Of a stretch of 49,369 nucleotides of DNA, positions 41,231 to 49,002 are shown piece by piece. A program made the position numbers and the translations under genes. Source of the stretch: an uncultured Clostridia bacterium (lineage in GTDB: Bacteria > Bacillota > Clostridia > Oscillospirales > Oscillospiraceae); NCBI GenBank assembly GCA_946184165.1, contig CAMHEN010000004.1, positions 1-49,369 of the forward strand. The letters are read 5' to 3'. The notes under the pieces were generated by a model. The model saw only the letters and a list, made by a program, of their open reading frames with translations. It was not told the DNA's origin and searched no databases. Position 1 is the first letter of the stretch. Every line of letters starts with the position of its first letter.

Positions 41231-42694
41231 TCAGCTCATGGGCATGAAGGTAAAGCCCCTCTGCCACGCATAGATCTCCGCCTGGCTGCCGCGGACACCG
41301 AAGATCGTGAGGCCGTTGACGCCGTCAAAGGCGGTCGTGTCGATCCGTGTGCAGGACCTGGGGATAAACACATAGCGCAGGTTCCGGCAGTTTGAGAAGG
41401 CGCGGGGTCCGACCTCCTCCGTATGCTCTGACAGCGCCGCAAAGCGGAACGCGCAGCCTGCGAAGGCATCCTCCTCGACGAGGGTCACCGCGTCGGGAAG
41501 GACAAAATCCGGCTGTATCCACACCGCGTAGAGCGTGACGCTCGCATCCTTCGTATAGCTGCCGCCGGGCAAATATGTCGGCGCTGCCGCATCTGCGCTC
41601 TCCGCCCAGCCGAGGAAGCAGGCGCCCTCACGCGCGGGGATCGCCGAGGACAGCGTCAGCGCGGTGCCCGGCGCTTTCTCCTGGGCCTCAGGCGCACCCG
41701 TCCCGCCGTTTGCGTTGTAGGTGACGGTATAGATCGCCCGGTTTACGGCAAAGTAGACCGGATCTGCGCTGGTGTTGGCATAGTCGCTGCCGTCGGGCAG
41801 ACGGGCGTTTCCGTTATAAGCCTTGAGGATCACCGCGTATTCCCCCGGCTCCAGGGTGAGCTTGAAGCCGCTCTGCACATTCTGGTACTGGTCCACGAAC
41901 TCGTAGGAACCGGCTGCATTCTTTTTGCCGAGGAGCAGCTTGTAGTAGGTGGTGTTTACGGTGTCGCCCCAGGAGAAGGTGATGGGCTTGCCCGCCTCAT
42001 AGGACGACAGCATCCCGGTCAGGATTGGCTTGCCGGGGTAGACCGTTTCACGGGAGCCGTTTAACTGGATCACCATGTATCTGGCCGCTCCCAGCGTCCA
42101 CTCGGCTGTACAGTGCGGCTGGGAGTGGCAGCAGATATAGCGCGAATCGCCGGAATCGTTGACGCAGATCGCCGCATGGTCAAAGGTACCGTCCTGGTCC
42201 CAGTCGTAGAACAGCACATCTCCCATGGAGATGTCGCTTACCGTGGGGAAAAGCACGAACTTATAGCCCTGGTTTGCGAGATATACCGCGAGCTTGTGCG
42301 GCGTCGTCCAGGAGTCGTTATAGTTATCCCGCGAGATCCAGTACCAGTCGGGCGTCATGCTCATGCCGCCGGTATACAGACACTGGGAGACAAAGTTTGT
42401 GCAGTCGCCGTAGCCCTCGGCCTCCCAGTTGTACCACTCCATGTTGAAAGAATTCCACCATTTGATGGCGTAATTTGCGGCGGACGCCGCGTTGTATGTA
42501 TTTGCGGCGGCAAAAACCAAATCCGTCTCGTGCTGCTCGAAGCCGTCATTCCAGGTCGATGCGGGCGGTGCGGGAAGCTGCGCTTCCGGTTTCCCGGCTG
42601 TGTTTTCCCCATCGGCAAAGGCCGCTGTCCCGAGGCACAGGCACAGGCTGAGACACAGCAGCAGCGCCGGCAGCCTTCTTGTTATGGCTCTCAT
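41231..42694 (-). CDS. Exported Amidase_6 protein with InlB-B-like and LRR_5 domains
   Basis: The ATG at 42694 follows GAGGAGGACCCGTG. The 487-residue product has the signal peptide MRAITRRLPALLLCLSLCLCL (cut near AAFA). Residues about 60-215 match the putative amidase domain Amidase_6: AANYAIKWWN, then YGDCTNFVSQCLYTGG with the likely catalytic Cys, and FDHAAICVN with the His. A fibronectin-like beta segment is followed by one InlB-B/Flg_new repeat (YTVTYNANGGTGAPEAQ ... VTLYAVW) and a short BspA-type LRR_5 tail (LVEEDAFAGCAF, VGPRAFSNCRNLRYVFIPRS). It may cut or modify wall peptides while the C-terminal modules bind a partner. Its promoter is a near copy of that of the transglutaminase-like gene. 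Confidence 0.87.
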   Translation of the reverse strand: MRAITRRLPALLLCLSLCLCLGTAAFADGENTAGKPEAQLPAPPASTWNDGFEQHETDLVFAAANTYNAASAANYAIKWWNSFNMEWYNWEAEGYGDCTNFVSQCLYTGGMSMTPDWYWISRDNYNDSWTTPHKLAVYLANQGYKFVLFPTVSDISMGDVLFYDWDQDGTFDHAAICVNDSGDSRYICCHSQPHCTAEWTLGAARYMVIQLNGSRETVYPGKPILTGMLSSYEAGKPITFSWGDTVNTTYYKLLLGKKNAAGSYEFVDQYQNVQSGFKLTLEPGEYAVILKAYNGNARLPDGSDYANTSADPVYFAVNRAIYTVTYNANGGTGAPEAQEKAPGTALTLSSAIPAREGACFLGWAESADAAAPTYLPGGSYTKDASVTLYAVWIQPDFVLPDAVTLVEEDAFAGCAFRFAALSEHTEEVGPRAFSNCRNLRYVFIPRSCTRIDTTAFDGVNGLTIFGVRGSQAEIYAWQRGFTFMPMS

Positions 42695-42778
42695 CACGGG
42701 TCCTCCTCTGTTCACAAAGCTCCCGCTCCGCGGAAGTTGATATTAACATATTTTGATTTACATAATTTGTATGTCTTT

Positions 42779-42806
42779 ATCATAGCAGATTGGCGAAAAA
42801 TGTCAA
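42779..42806 (-). promoter_or_regulatory. Promoter of the Amidase_6 gene (sister promoter 2)
   Basis: Minus strand: GCTTGACA (-35 at 42806-42801), 16-nt spacer, TATGAT (42784-42779), then AAATTATGTAAATC in the leader. Compared with 40777-40804 the -35, spacer length, and the ATTATGTAAAT box are the same. Confidence 0.7.
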
Positions 42807-42883
42807 GCAAAACCGTTTCCTCCAGGGGCGGATACGTGGAGTCTGTGAAGCCGACGGTCTGTGCCTGCCAGCTGAAAGATACG

Positions 42884-42935
42884 CAGAAATGTGAGGCGAA
42901 TCCGCAGCTTCGTGCGAAATCGCCTCACATTTCTG
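42884..42935. repeat. Perfect 16-bp hairpin
   Basis: CAGAAATGTGAGGCGA and its exact complement around a 20-nt loop that shares ATCCGCAGC with the terminator at 4979-5023. It lies between the Amidase_6 promoter and the 3' end of pepT. The rest of 42936-43045 shows nothing. Confidence 0.6.
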
Positions 42936-43045
42936 ATGTTTTGAATTGGTCCGCCGGCCTGCCCCAGGGTCCGCCTCCGGAAGCGGTGGGCATAATCCGC
43001 TCAGCGCCGCAGGAGAGCGGTGAAGGCAGCGTCGTGATCTGTATC

Positions 43046-44281
43046 TCAGTTCTCCTGTTCGGCCTCCGCGCTTTTTTCGCAGAGAATGTTCAGCAGGATC
43101 TCCACGACCTTGTCCATGTCCTCGACCGTGATATGCTCATAGGGGCCGTGGAAGGCGGCGCCGCCGGTGCCGAGATTCGGGCAGGGCAGGCCGCTGAAGG
43201 AGAGGCGCGCCCCATCGGTTCCGCCGCGGATCGGGCGAACCGCAGGCTCGAGCCCCGCAAGGCGGATCGCCCGCTCAGCGCGGTCGATGACCGCCCGGTG
43301 CTCCGCGAGGATCTCCGCCATGTTTTGGTACTGCACGGTGATCGTGAGTCTGACGGTCCCCTCGCCATACTCCGCGTTGAGGGTCTGCTCGATTTCGCGC
43401 AGCTTCCCGCAGCGGGCCGCGAAGCGCGCAGCGTCATGGTCCCGCACGATATAGCGCAGCTCGGCGCCGCTCACATCCCCCTTCATGTCGGTCAGGTGGA
43501 AGAAGCCCTCGTAGCCCTCGGTACAGGCGGGGATCTCCTGCGGCGGGAGGAGCGCGTTGATGCGCATGGCGAGCAGGGAGGCGTTGACCATCACATCCTT
43601 GGCGGCACCCGGATGGACACTCACGCCCCGAACCGTGAAGACGGCGGAGGCGGCGTTGAAGGTCTCGAAGTTGAACTCCTCCGCCGTGTGTCCGTCCACC
43701 GTATAGGCGAAATCCGCTCCGAAGCGGTCAAACTCCAGCAGCGCCGCCCCGTGGCCGATCTCCTCGTCCGGCGTGAAGCAGACCGCCACGGCGCAGTGGG
43801 GCCTGCCGTCGCGCAGGAGCCTCTCGCAGGCGGTGATGATCTCGGCCACGCCCGCCTTGTCGTCCGCCCCCAGGAGCGTCGTTCCGTCGGAAGTGATGAG
43901 GGTCTTGCCGGCAGCGCGGGTGAGATCCGGGAAGTCCTCCGGGCGCAGTACCAGACCGCTCTCCCCGAGGGGCAGGTCTCCCCCATCGTAATCCGGGTGC
44001 AGAACAGGCCTCACCCCGGTGCCCGAAAAGTCGGGCGAGGTGTCGATGTGGGCGATGAGGCCGATCACCGGCTCCGCCTCCATGCCGGGGCTTGCGGGCA
44101 GGAAGCCGTAGGTATAGGCGTTGGGGCTTGTATAGACCTGCCGGAGTCCCAGATCCTGGATCTCGTTGTGCAGGAGCCAGGAGAAGGCGTATTGCTTTTC
44201 GGTACTGGGCGTGGCGTCGGCATCGTCCCGGCTCTGGGTGTCGATCGCCGCGTAGCGCAGCAGACGTTCATATGCTCTCAT
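43046..44281 (-). CDS. pepT: Peptidase T (M20B tripeptidase)
   Basis: The ATG at 44281 follows GAAGAGGGATACT; a TTG 15 nt upstream is not needed. The 411-residue protein has the PepT motifs: GLIAHIDTSPDFSG (zinc-binding His and the catalytic Asp), LLGADDKAGVAEI (bridging Asp), FTPDEEIGHGA (catalytic and zinc Glu), YTVDGHTAEEFNFE and, near the end, IRGGTDGARLSFSGLPCPNLGTGG. It is a cytoplasmic di-zinc aminotripeptidase that removes the N-terminal residue of tripeptides. Length is typical (about 410). It is separated from ylmH by 90 nt and is likely a separate transcript. Confidence 0.93.
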   Translation of the reverse strand: MRAYERLLRYAAIDTQSRDDADATPSTEKQYAFSWLLHNEIQDLGLRQVYTSPNAYTYGFLPASPGMEAEPVIGLIAHIDTSPDFSGTGVRPVLHPDYDGGDLPLGESGLVLRPEDFPDLTRAAGKTLITSDGTTLLGADDKAGVAEIITACERLLRDGRPHCAVAVCFTPDEEIGHGAALLEFDRFGADFAYTVDGHTAEEFNFETFNAASAVFTVRGVSVHPGAAKDVMVNASLLAMRINALLPPQEIPACTEGYEGFFHLTDMKGDVSGAELRYIVRDHDAARFAARCGKLREIEQTLNAEYGEGTVRLTITVQYQNMAEILAEHRAVIDRAERAIRLAGLEPAVRPIRGGTDGARLSFSGLPCPNLGTGGAAFHGPYEHITVEDMDKVVEILLNILCEKSAEAEQEN

Positions 44282-44371
44282 AGTATCCCTCTTCAAACAT
44301 AATGCAGTCCAGAAAATCGGACAGCTAACGTGCTATCATACAGTTGCGGAAAGACACGAACGCTTTCTGCT

Positions 44372-45115
44372 TTATCTATAGAGCTCCGCGGTCACAAACA
44401 GCCGCCCCTTGCGAGAGCTGCCGCCGATTTCCGCGACGCGGCCCTTACCCGCGCCGTGCAGAGAGATCACGTCTCCCTCCCGGACAGGCGCGTCAGGCTT
44501 GAGGCACTCGGCATAGTTCAGGCTCAAAGCCCCGAGGGCGATCTGCCGGGCGCACTCGGTGCGCGAGAGGTGAAAGAGCCCCGCCGCCACCGCGTCGAGC
44601 CTGGGGCTCATGACCGTGAAGCGCCGCTCCTCCGTGTGCTTCCCGCGGCGCGGGATCTCGCCAAGGGCGATCTGCTCCGCCTTGACCCCATAGCGCCCCA
44701 CCTTCTCGATACCGAGGAGGTGGCGCAGGACGCTCGGTTGACATAATATGAATGCCTCTGATCCTTCGACCAGGATGTCGCCGACCCACTCGCGGCCGAC
44801 GCCCATGCCGAGGATGGCGCCCATGTAGTCCCGGTGCCCGGGTTCGCCGAAGAAGGCTTTGAGGCGCAGAGCGCAGATATGCTCCGCGAGCTCAGGGCCG
44901 TCCTCCTCCATCCATTCGGGCAGGAAGAAGGCCATGGTGCGCTCGGCCTCCGGGAAGCCGCCGTGAAAGACCATGCGGGCAGAGCGCAGGGCGGGCTCAT
45001 GCTCCAGGGCATAGCGCTCCGCCGGGGTGAGAAAGCCCGTGTTCGTGGTCACGCCTCTCCCCTCACAGCGGCGCGCAAGGTCCAGGGCGCGTTTAAGAAT
45101 CTCTTCGTGTTCCAT
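44372..45115 (-). CDS. ylmH: YlmH-like S4-domain RNA-binding protein
   Basis: The 247-residue product has the layout of YlmH: an N-terminal helical part ending RYALEHEPAL, a central alpha/beta part with GAILGMGVGREWVGDILV and FILCQPSVLRHLLGIEKVG, and a C-terminal S4 domain (about 180-247) with RLDAVAAGLFHLSRTECARQI and VREGDVISLHGAGKGRV. YlmH of Bacillus binds rRNA or tRNA on 50S subunits carrying stalled chains and can act in ribosome-associated quality control like RqcP; it was first linked to the division cluster. Its ATG lies inside the end of the upstream GTPase-nuclease gene (23-nt overlap), so the two are translated together. It is not next to divIVA or sepF here. Confidence 0.88.
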   Translation of the reverse strand: MEHEEILKRALDLARRCEGRGVTTNTGFLTPAERYALEHEPALRSARMVFHGGFPEAERTMAFFLPEWMEEDGPELAEHICALRLKAFFGEPGHRDYMGAILGMGVGREWVGDILVEGSEAFILCQPSVLRHLLGIEKVGRYGVKAEQIALGEIPRRGKHTEERRFTVMSPRLDAVAAGLFHLSRTECARQIALGALSLNYAECLKPDAPVREGDVISLHGAGKGRVAEIGGSSRKGRLFVTAELYR

Positions 45116-47687
45116 CGATCAGTCTCGTTTTGTGGGCGTTAAAGTTGGATTTTTTCAGCACGTCCTCGATCTGGGTGAGGGCCCATTCCAGCTCCCCCTT
45201 GAACTCGCCTGAGGAGCAGCGCAGCACACCCGAGCGCAGGGCCGACAGGCGGATCAGGTTGTCGCTCGTCACGATGCGGACGGTGTAGTTTTTGCCGATC
45301 TCGTCCACGAGGCGCTCGATATAGGCGTCGCCCGTCTCTCCATCCTTTGTGTAGGCCACGGAAATGTCGTGATACTCGCTGCGGGAGCCGGGGTTTCCAG
45401 GCGTGCGAAAACCGTCGAATACCAGGATGACCTTGTCCCCGGTGAAGCCCGCATAGCCCGAGAGGATATCCATGAGCCGCCCGCGTGCGAGATCCAGCCG
45501 CTCCGCCGCAAGGGTCTTGAGCTCGTCCCAGGCGAAGATGAGGTTGTAGCCGTCGACGATGACGGTCTCTTTTTTGCCGGGTGTGCGGGGCACGTCTGTG
45601 ACGGCGGCGTTCACCTGCCGCGCCCGATACTCTGGGCGGCGGATGGGCCCGAACTCCCGCTCCATGATGGCCTCCAGTTCCCGCTCGTCGATATCCAGAC
45701 TGCGAAAACGGGGCAGGACGGGTTTGAGTTCCTCCTCCCGTTTTGGCTTCAGGACGCTCTCGAGGTGCATATACCGCGGCACCTCATCCCAGCGCACGTT
45801 CATCCCCGCCCCGTGGGCGCAGAAGACGGAGTCTGCGGGGTTAGCCTCGTCCCGCTCCGGCAGGTAGGCGATCTCCTCGACGATGCGCTTCTGCTCGGTA
45901 CAGGGGCGGTAGCCGCAGGGCGCGAGACTCAGCCGCCCACGTCCGTGCGTGTAGGCCGGCAGCTCCTCCATATAGCCGTTGAGCTTCGCTGCCGGGGCCG
46001 CGCCCTCGAGGCGCAGATACTCCCCGCGCTCCTCCGGGGAGGAGAAGCTGCCGTTCATGGCGCGCACATCGCTGATGGCGCGGCCGATCTGTTCTGCGGG
46101 GACCTCCAGCGCGAAACTATACCAGGGCTCGAGCAAAACGCTCTCCGCCTGCATGAGGCCCTGCCGCACGGCGCGGTAGGTGGCCTCGCGAAAATCACCG
46201 CCCTCGGTGTGCTTGAGATGCGCCCTGCCCGCGGCAAGGGTGATGCGCATGTCCGTGATGGGCGAGCCCGTGAGCACGCCCCGGTGCCGTTTCTCCGCGA
46301 GATGCGTTAGGATGAGGCGCTGCCAGTTGCGGTCCAGCGCATCTTCGGGACAGATGCTGTCAAAGCTCAGGCCGCTCCCCTGGGGAAGGGGTTCGAGAAG
46401 GAGGTGTACCTCCGCATAGTGGCGCAAAGGCTCAAAATGCCCCACGCCCTCCACAGTGTTCCGGATCGTCTCCCGGTAGAGGACGCGTCCTGTGTCAAGC
46501 TCGACACGGGCATCAAAGCGCTCCTGCACCAGGCTCCGGAAGATCTCCGCCTGGACGTGCCCCATAAGCTGGACGCTGATCTCACGCGCCTGCGAGTTCC
46601 AGACGATGTGGAGCTGCGGGTCCTCCTGATCGAGCTGCATGAGCTTCGGCAGAAGCAGCATGGGATCCGTCCCCTTCTCGAGGCGCAGGCGATAGCTCAT
46701 GACCGGCTCCAGAACCGCGCTCTCCGCATCCGCCGCCGCGCCCAGCCCCTGTCCGGGGCGGGTGGCGCTCAGCCCCAGGGCGGCGCATACCCAGCCCGCG
46801 CCCGCCTCCTCCGTCGTCTCAAATCTGGCGCCGGAGTAGATGCGCAGGGCGCTGATTCTTTCCTCAAGCATCTCGCCGGAGGCATCTCTATACTTTAATA
46901 AGGAACGCACGCGTAAGCGCCCGCCTGTGACCTTGAGCCAGGTGAGGCGGTTGCCCTGGACGTCGCGGGAGATTTTATAGACCCGGGCGGAAAATTCCTC
47001 CCCATATCCCGGCTGCGGTGCGAACCGGGAGAGGGCCTCCAGAAATTCGCCCACCCCGTCAGTCTTGAGTCCCGATCCGAAAAAGCAGGGGAAGAGCCGC
47101 CGCCCGGCAATCAGCTTCCGCACGTCGTCGTCCGGGATATCGCCGGTCTCGAGATAGCGCTCCATGGTCTCCTCATCGCAGAGGGCGATGCTGTCCAGCT
47201 TCTCTGCCGAAGCGAAATCCACACAGCGCTCCGAGAGGCGTTCGGAAAGCTCGCGCATGATGGCCTCGCGCCCCGGTCCCGGCAGATCCATTTTCGTCAC
47301 AAAGAGGAAGGTCGGCACGGTGTAGCGCTCCAGGAGTTTCCAGAGAGTCTCCGTGTGAGCCTGGACCCCGTCGGTCCCGCTGATGACCAGCACGGCGCAG
47401 TCCAGGACGCGGAGAGTCCGCTCCGTCTCCGCCGAGAAGTCCGCGTGGCCGGGCGTATCGAGAAGGGTCAGGCTCCCCTCCCCCAGGGGCAGGATGGCCT
47501 GCTTGGAGAAGATGGTGATGCCGCGCTGCCGCTCAAGAGTGTGATTGTCAAGAAAGCTGCTGCGGTGGTCGACCCGGCCCAGGGTTTTCAGTTTTCCGGA
47601 AAGGTAGAGCATGGCCTCCGACAGGGTGGTCTTGCCCGCGTCCACATGGGCCAGAATGCCCAGGACGGTATTGCGTTCATTTCTCAT
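45093..47687 (-). CDS. EF-G/TetM-like ribosome-binding GTPase fused to a YacP/Rae1-type NYN nuclease domain
   Basis: The 864-residue protein combines two functions. Residues 1-~690 follow the Tet(M)/EF-G order: G1 AHVDAGKT, G2 RGITI, G3 DTPGH, G4 TKMD (normally NKxD; here Thr for Asn), domain 2 (ARVYKISRDVQGNRLTWLKV) and domain 4/5 regions including LLEPWYSFALEVP. From residue 707 a NYN/PIN-like domain follows: VIVDGYNLIFAW (D712), LVFDGFRTPG (D758), ETGDAYIERL (D787) and IVTSDNLIRL (D809), all likely metal-binding acids. YacP (Rae1) of Bacillus cuts mRNA in the ribosomal A site. The fusion therefore suggests ribosome loading plus mRNA cleavage. Related fusions are often named tetracycline resistance proteins; I do not infer resistance. 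It ends inside ylmH. Confidence 0.85.
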   Translation of the reverse strand: MRNERNTVLGILAHVDAGKTTLSEAMLYLSGKLKTLGRVDHRSSFLDNHTLERQRGITIFSKQAILPLGEGSLTLLDTPGHADFSAETERTLRVLDCAVLVISGTDGVQAHTETLWKLLERYTVPTFLFVTKMDLPGPGREAIMRELSERLSERCVDFASAEKLDSIALCDEETMERYLETGDIPDDDVRKLIAGRRLFPCFFGSGLKTDGVGEFLEALSRFAPQPGYGEEFSARVYKISRDVQGNRLTWLKVTGGRLRVRSLLKYRDASGEMLEERISALRIYSGARFETTEEAGAGWVCAALGLSATRPGQGLGAAADAESAVLEPVMSYRLRLEKGTDPMLLLPKLMQLDQEDPQLHIVWNSQAREISVQLMGHVQAEIFRSLVQERFDARVELDTGRVLYRETIRNTVEGVGHFEPLRHYAEVHLLLEPLPQGSGLSFDSICPEDALDRNWQRLILTHLAEKRHRGVLTGSPITDMRITLAAGRAHLKHTEGGDFREATYRAVRQGLMQAESVLLEPWYSFALEVPAEQIGRAISDVRAMNGSFSSPEERGEYLRLEGAAPAAKLNGYMEELPAYTHGRGRLSLAPCGYRPCTEQKRIVEEIAYLPERDEANPADSVFCAHGAGMNVRWDEVPRYMHLESVLKPKREEELKPVLPRFRSLDIDERELEAIMEREFGPIRRPEYRARQVNAAVTDVPRTPGKKETVIVDGYNLIFAWDELKTLAAERLDLARGRLMDILSGYAGFTGDKVILVFDGFRTPGNPGSRSEYHDISVAYTKDGETGDAYIERLVDEIGKNYTVRIVTSDNLIRLSALRSGVLRCSSGEFKGELEWALTQIEDVLKKSNFNAHKTRLIDGTRRDS

Positions 47688-47693
47688 GCCTGC

Positions 47694-47722
47694 ATTTTAC
47701 CAGTTTCTACACGAAGAATCAA
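47694..47722 (-). promoter_or_regulatory. Promoter of the GTPase-nuclease gene, possibly giving a leaderless mRNA
   Basis: Minus strand: TTGATT (47722-47717), 17-nt spacer, TAAAAT (47699-47694), only 6 nt (GCAGGC) before the ATG at 47687. Transcription would begin at or next to the start codon. Confidence 0.6.
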
Positions 47723-47732
47723 TATCATTAGT

Positions 47733-47830
47733 CGATTGCAAAACTGTGATTTTGCAATCGAGAACTCCCGTCCGCGCACAGGGCGGACCCGGTCGGCGGG
47801 ATGCCTCGCCTTGGTCGACTCAGGATGTTT
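47733..47830. repeat. Hairpin element copy B2
   Basis: CGATTGCAAAA and TTTTGCAATCG (11-bp exact, 47733-47760) are followed by GTCCGC...GCGGAC and by 47791-47830, which matches 20702-20741 at 34 of 40 positions. No gene in this region. The remaining 47831-48104 is the upstream region of the response regulator. Confidence 0.6.
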
Positions 47831-47963
47831 CTAAAATAGAAAAGCTCTTTCAAAAAAACCAATGGCCCTTTAGCGAAAATGTTGTTATGTAACCTTTTGC
47901 ATATTGCATGCAGAAAGATATTTGATTTTCTGAAACTTTGTCTATTATTTTTGTAAAAGACGT

Positions 47964-47971
47964 GTTATAAT
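47964..47971 (+). promoter_or_regulatory. Extended -10 promoter of the two-component operon
   Basis: TATAAT (47966-47971) preceded by TG plus one base (positions 47963-47965), with no clear -35 box. It would give a leader of about 125 nt before the response regulator ATG. Confidence 0.45.
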
Positions 47972-48104
47972 TGGATGGTATATTGCAATCAATTTTTCCC
48001 GCTGTTTCCGTTTTAATCTGTTTTCAGGTTTGGCGGCTCTGCTTTTCTACGCTAAACAACGTCACTTTTTGTTGAAAAAAGGTTTCAGATAAGGGGTACT
48101 CAAC

Positions 48105-48794
48105 ATGAAAAAGATACTGGTTTTAGAAGATGAATCCAATATCCGCAGCTTTGTCGTCATCAATCTGCGCCGCAGCGGGTTTGAGCCGATTGAGGCCTGC
48201 AACGGTGAAGAGGCGCTGGAGAAGCTGAAGGTCAATCCCGACATCTGTCTTGCGCTGCTGGACGTGATGCTGCCGGATATCGACGGCTTTGAGGTCTGCC
48301 GCCGCATCCGCGCCTCCGGCTCCAAGATGGGCATCATCATGCTCACGGCGAAAAACCAGGAGATCGACAAGGTCACGGGACTCATGACCGGCGCGGACGA
48401 CTACGTCACCAAGCCCTTCTCCCCGGCGGAGCTCACCGCGCGGGTCGACGCGCTGATCCGCCGCCTCGGCGTGGGCGACGACGAGAAGTCCTCCACCGAG
48501 ATCGTGAGCGGTCCCTTCCTGCTCAACACCCGCAACCGCACACTGGAGAAAAACGGCCAGCGTCTCAAGCTCACCCAGATCGAGTACATGCTCATCAAGC
48601 TCTTCATGGAAAACCCCGGCAAGGCCATGAGCCGCGAGGATATCCTCTCCGCCGTCTGGGGCAGCGACTTCGCGGGCGAGCTCAAGACCGTGGACGTGAA
48701 CATCCGGAGACTGCGCATCAAGATCGAAAACGACCCGACCGAGCCGGAGTATCTCACCACCGTGTGGGGATACGGGTACAAGTGGGGATACTAA
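48105..48794 (+). CDS. OmpR/PhoB-family response regulator
   Basis: The 229-residue protein has a receiver domain (1-~115) with MKKILVLEDESNIR (acidic pocket), phosphoacceptor D53 in ALLDVMLPD, Thr in IIMLTAKN and Lys in DYVTKPFSP. A winged-helix DNA-binding domain follows (about 130-229): LKLTQIEYMLIKLFMENPG, SREDILSAVWG and TVDVNIRRLRIKIENDP, ending YLTTVWGYGYKW. It is phosphorylated by the kinase gene downstream and then binds promoter DNA. The ribosome binding site is weak (GATAAGGGG). Its TAA stop is followed directly by a hairpin element (AATCAAATGAATGGC...), and 208 nt separate it from the kinase gene. Target genes are unknown. Confidence 0.92.
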   Translation: MKKILVLEDESNIRSFVVINLRRSGFEPIEACNGEEALEKLKVNPDICLALLDVMLPDIDGFEVCRRIRASGSKMGIIMLTAKNQEIDKVTGLMTGADDYVTKPFSPAELTARVDALIRRLGVGDDEKSSTEIVSGPFLLNTRNRTLEKNGQRLKLTQIEYMLIKLFMENPGKAMSREDILSAVWGSDFAGELKTVDVNIRRLRIKIENDPTEPEYLTTVWGYGYKWGY

Positions 48795-48960
48795 AATCAA
48801 ATGAATGGCACAGCCATTCATTTGAAGTTTGCAGCCCGGTGCGCGCACTCGCTGCCTGCCGGCGGCAGGCAGCTCGCACACTTCCGGGCTGAGCGGTATT
48901 TTTCGCGAGGTACACGCCCCCGCGAAAAATGATCATTATTTTTCGCTTGTGCGAAAAACT
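48795..48960. repeat. Stop-codon-linked hairpin element, copy B3
   Basis: Directly after the regulator stop, TCAAATGAATGGC and its exact complement (48797-48809/48813-48825, loop ACA) form a 13-bp stem. Then an outer stem CAGCCCGG/CCGGGCTG (48832-48839/48884-48891) encloses GCTGCCTGCC/GGCAGGCAGC (48851-48860/48864-48873). Two more follow: ATTTTTCGCG/CGCGAAAAAT (48898-48930) and TTTTTCGC/GCGAAAAA (48939-48958). No T-run follows, so read-through to the kinase is expected. Confidence 0.65.
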
Positions 48961-49002
48961 CTGCGAGGCTTTGGCTTTGCGTTTATTTAGGAAGTACAGC
49001 TC

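Noticed and set aside
45093-47687. Tetracycline resistance gene of the Tet(M) type
   Set aside because: The GTPase body is of that class, but the NYN fusion, chromosomal setting with ylmH and lack of mobile-element signs do not support a resistance role. Activity against tetracycline cannot be judged from sequence.
47831-48104. T-box or other known riboswitch in the leader of the two-component operon
   Set aside because: I found no T-box sequence, no specifier stem and no terminator/antiterminator pair in the leader.
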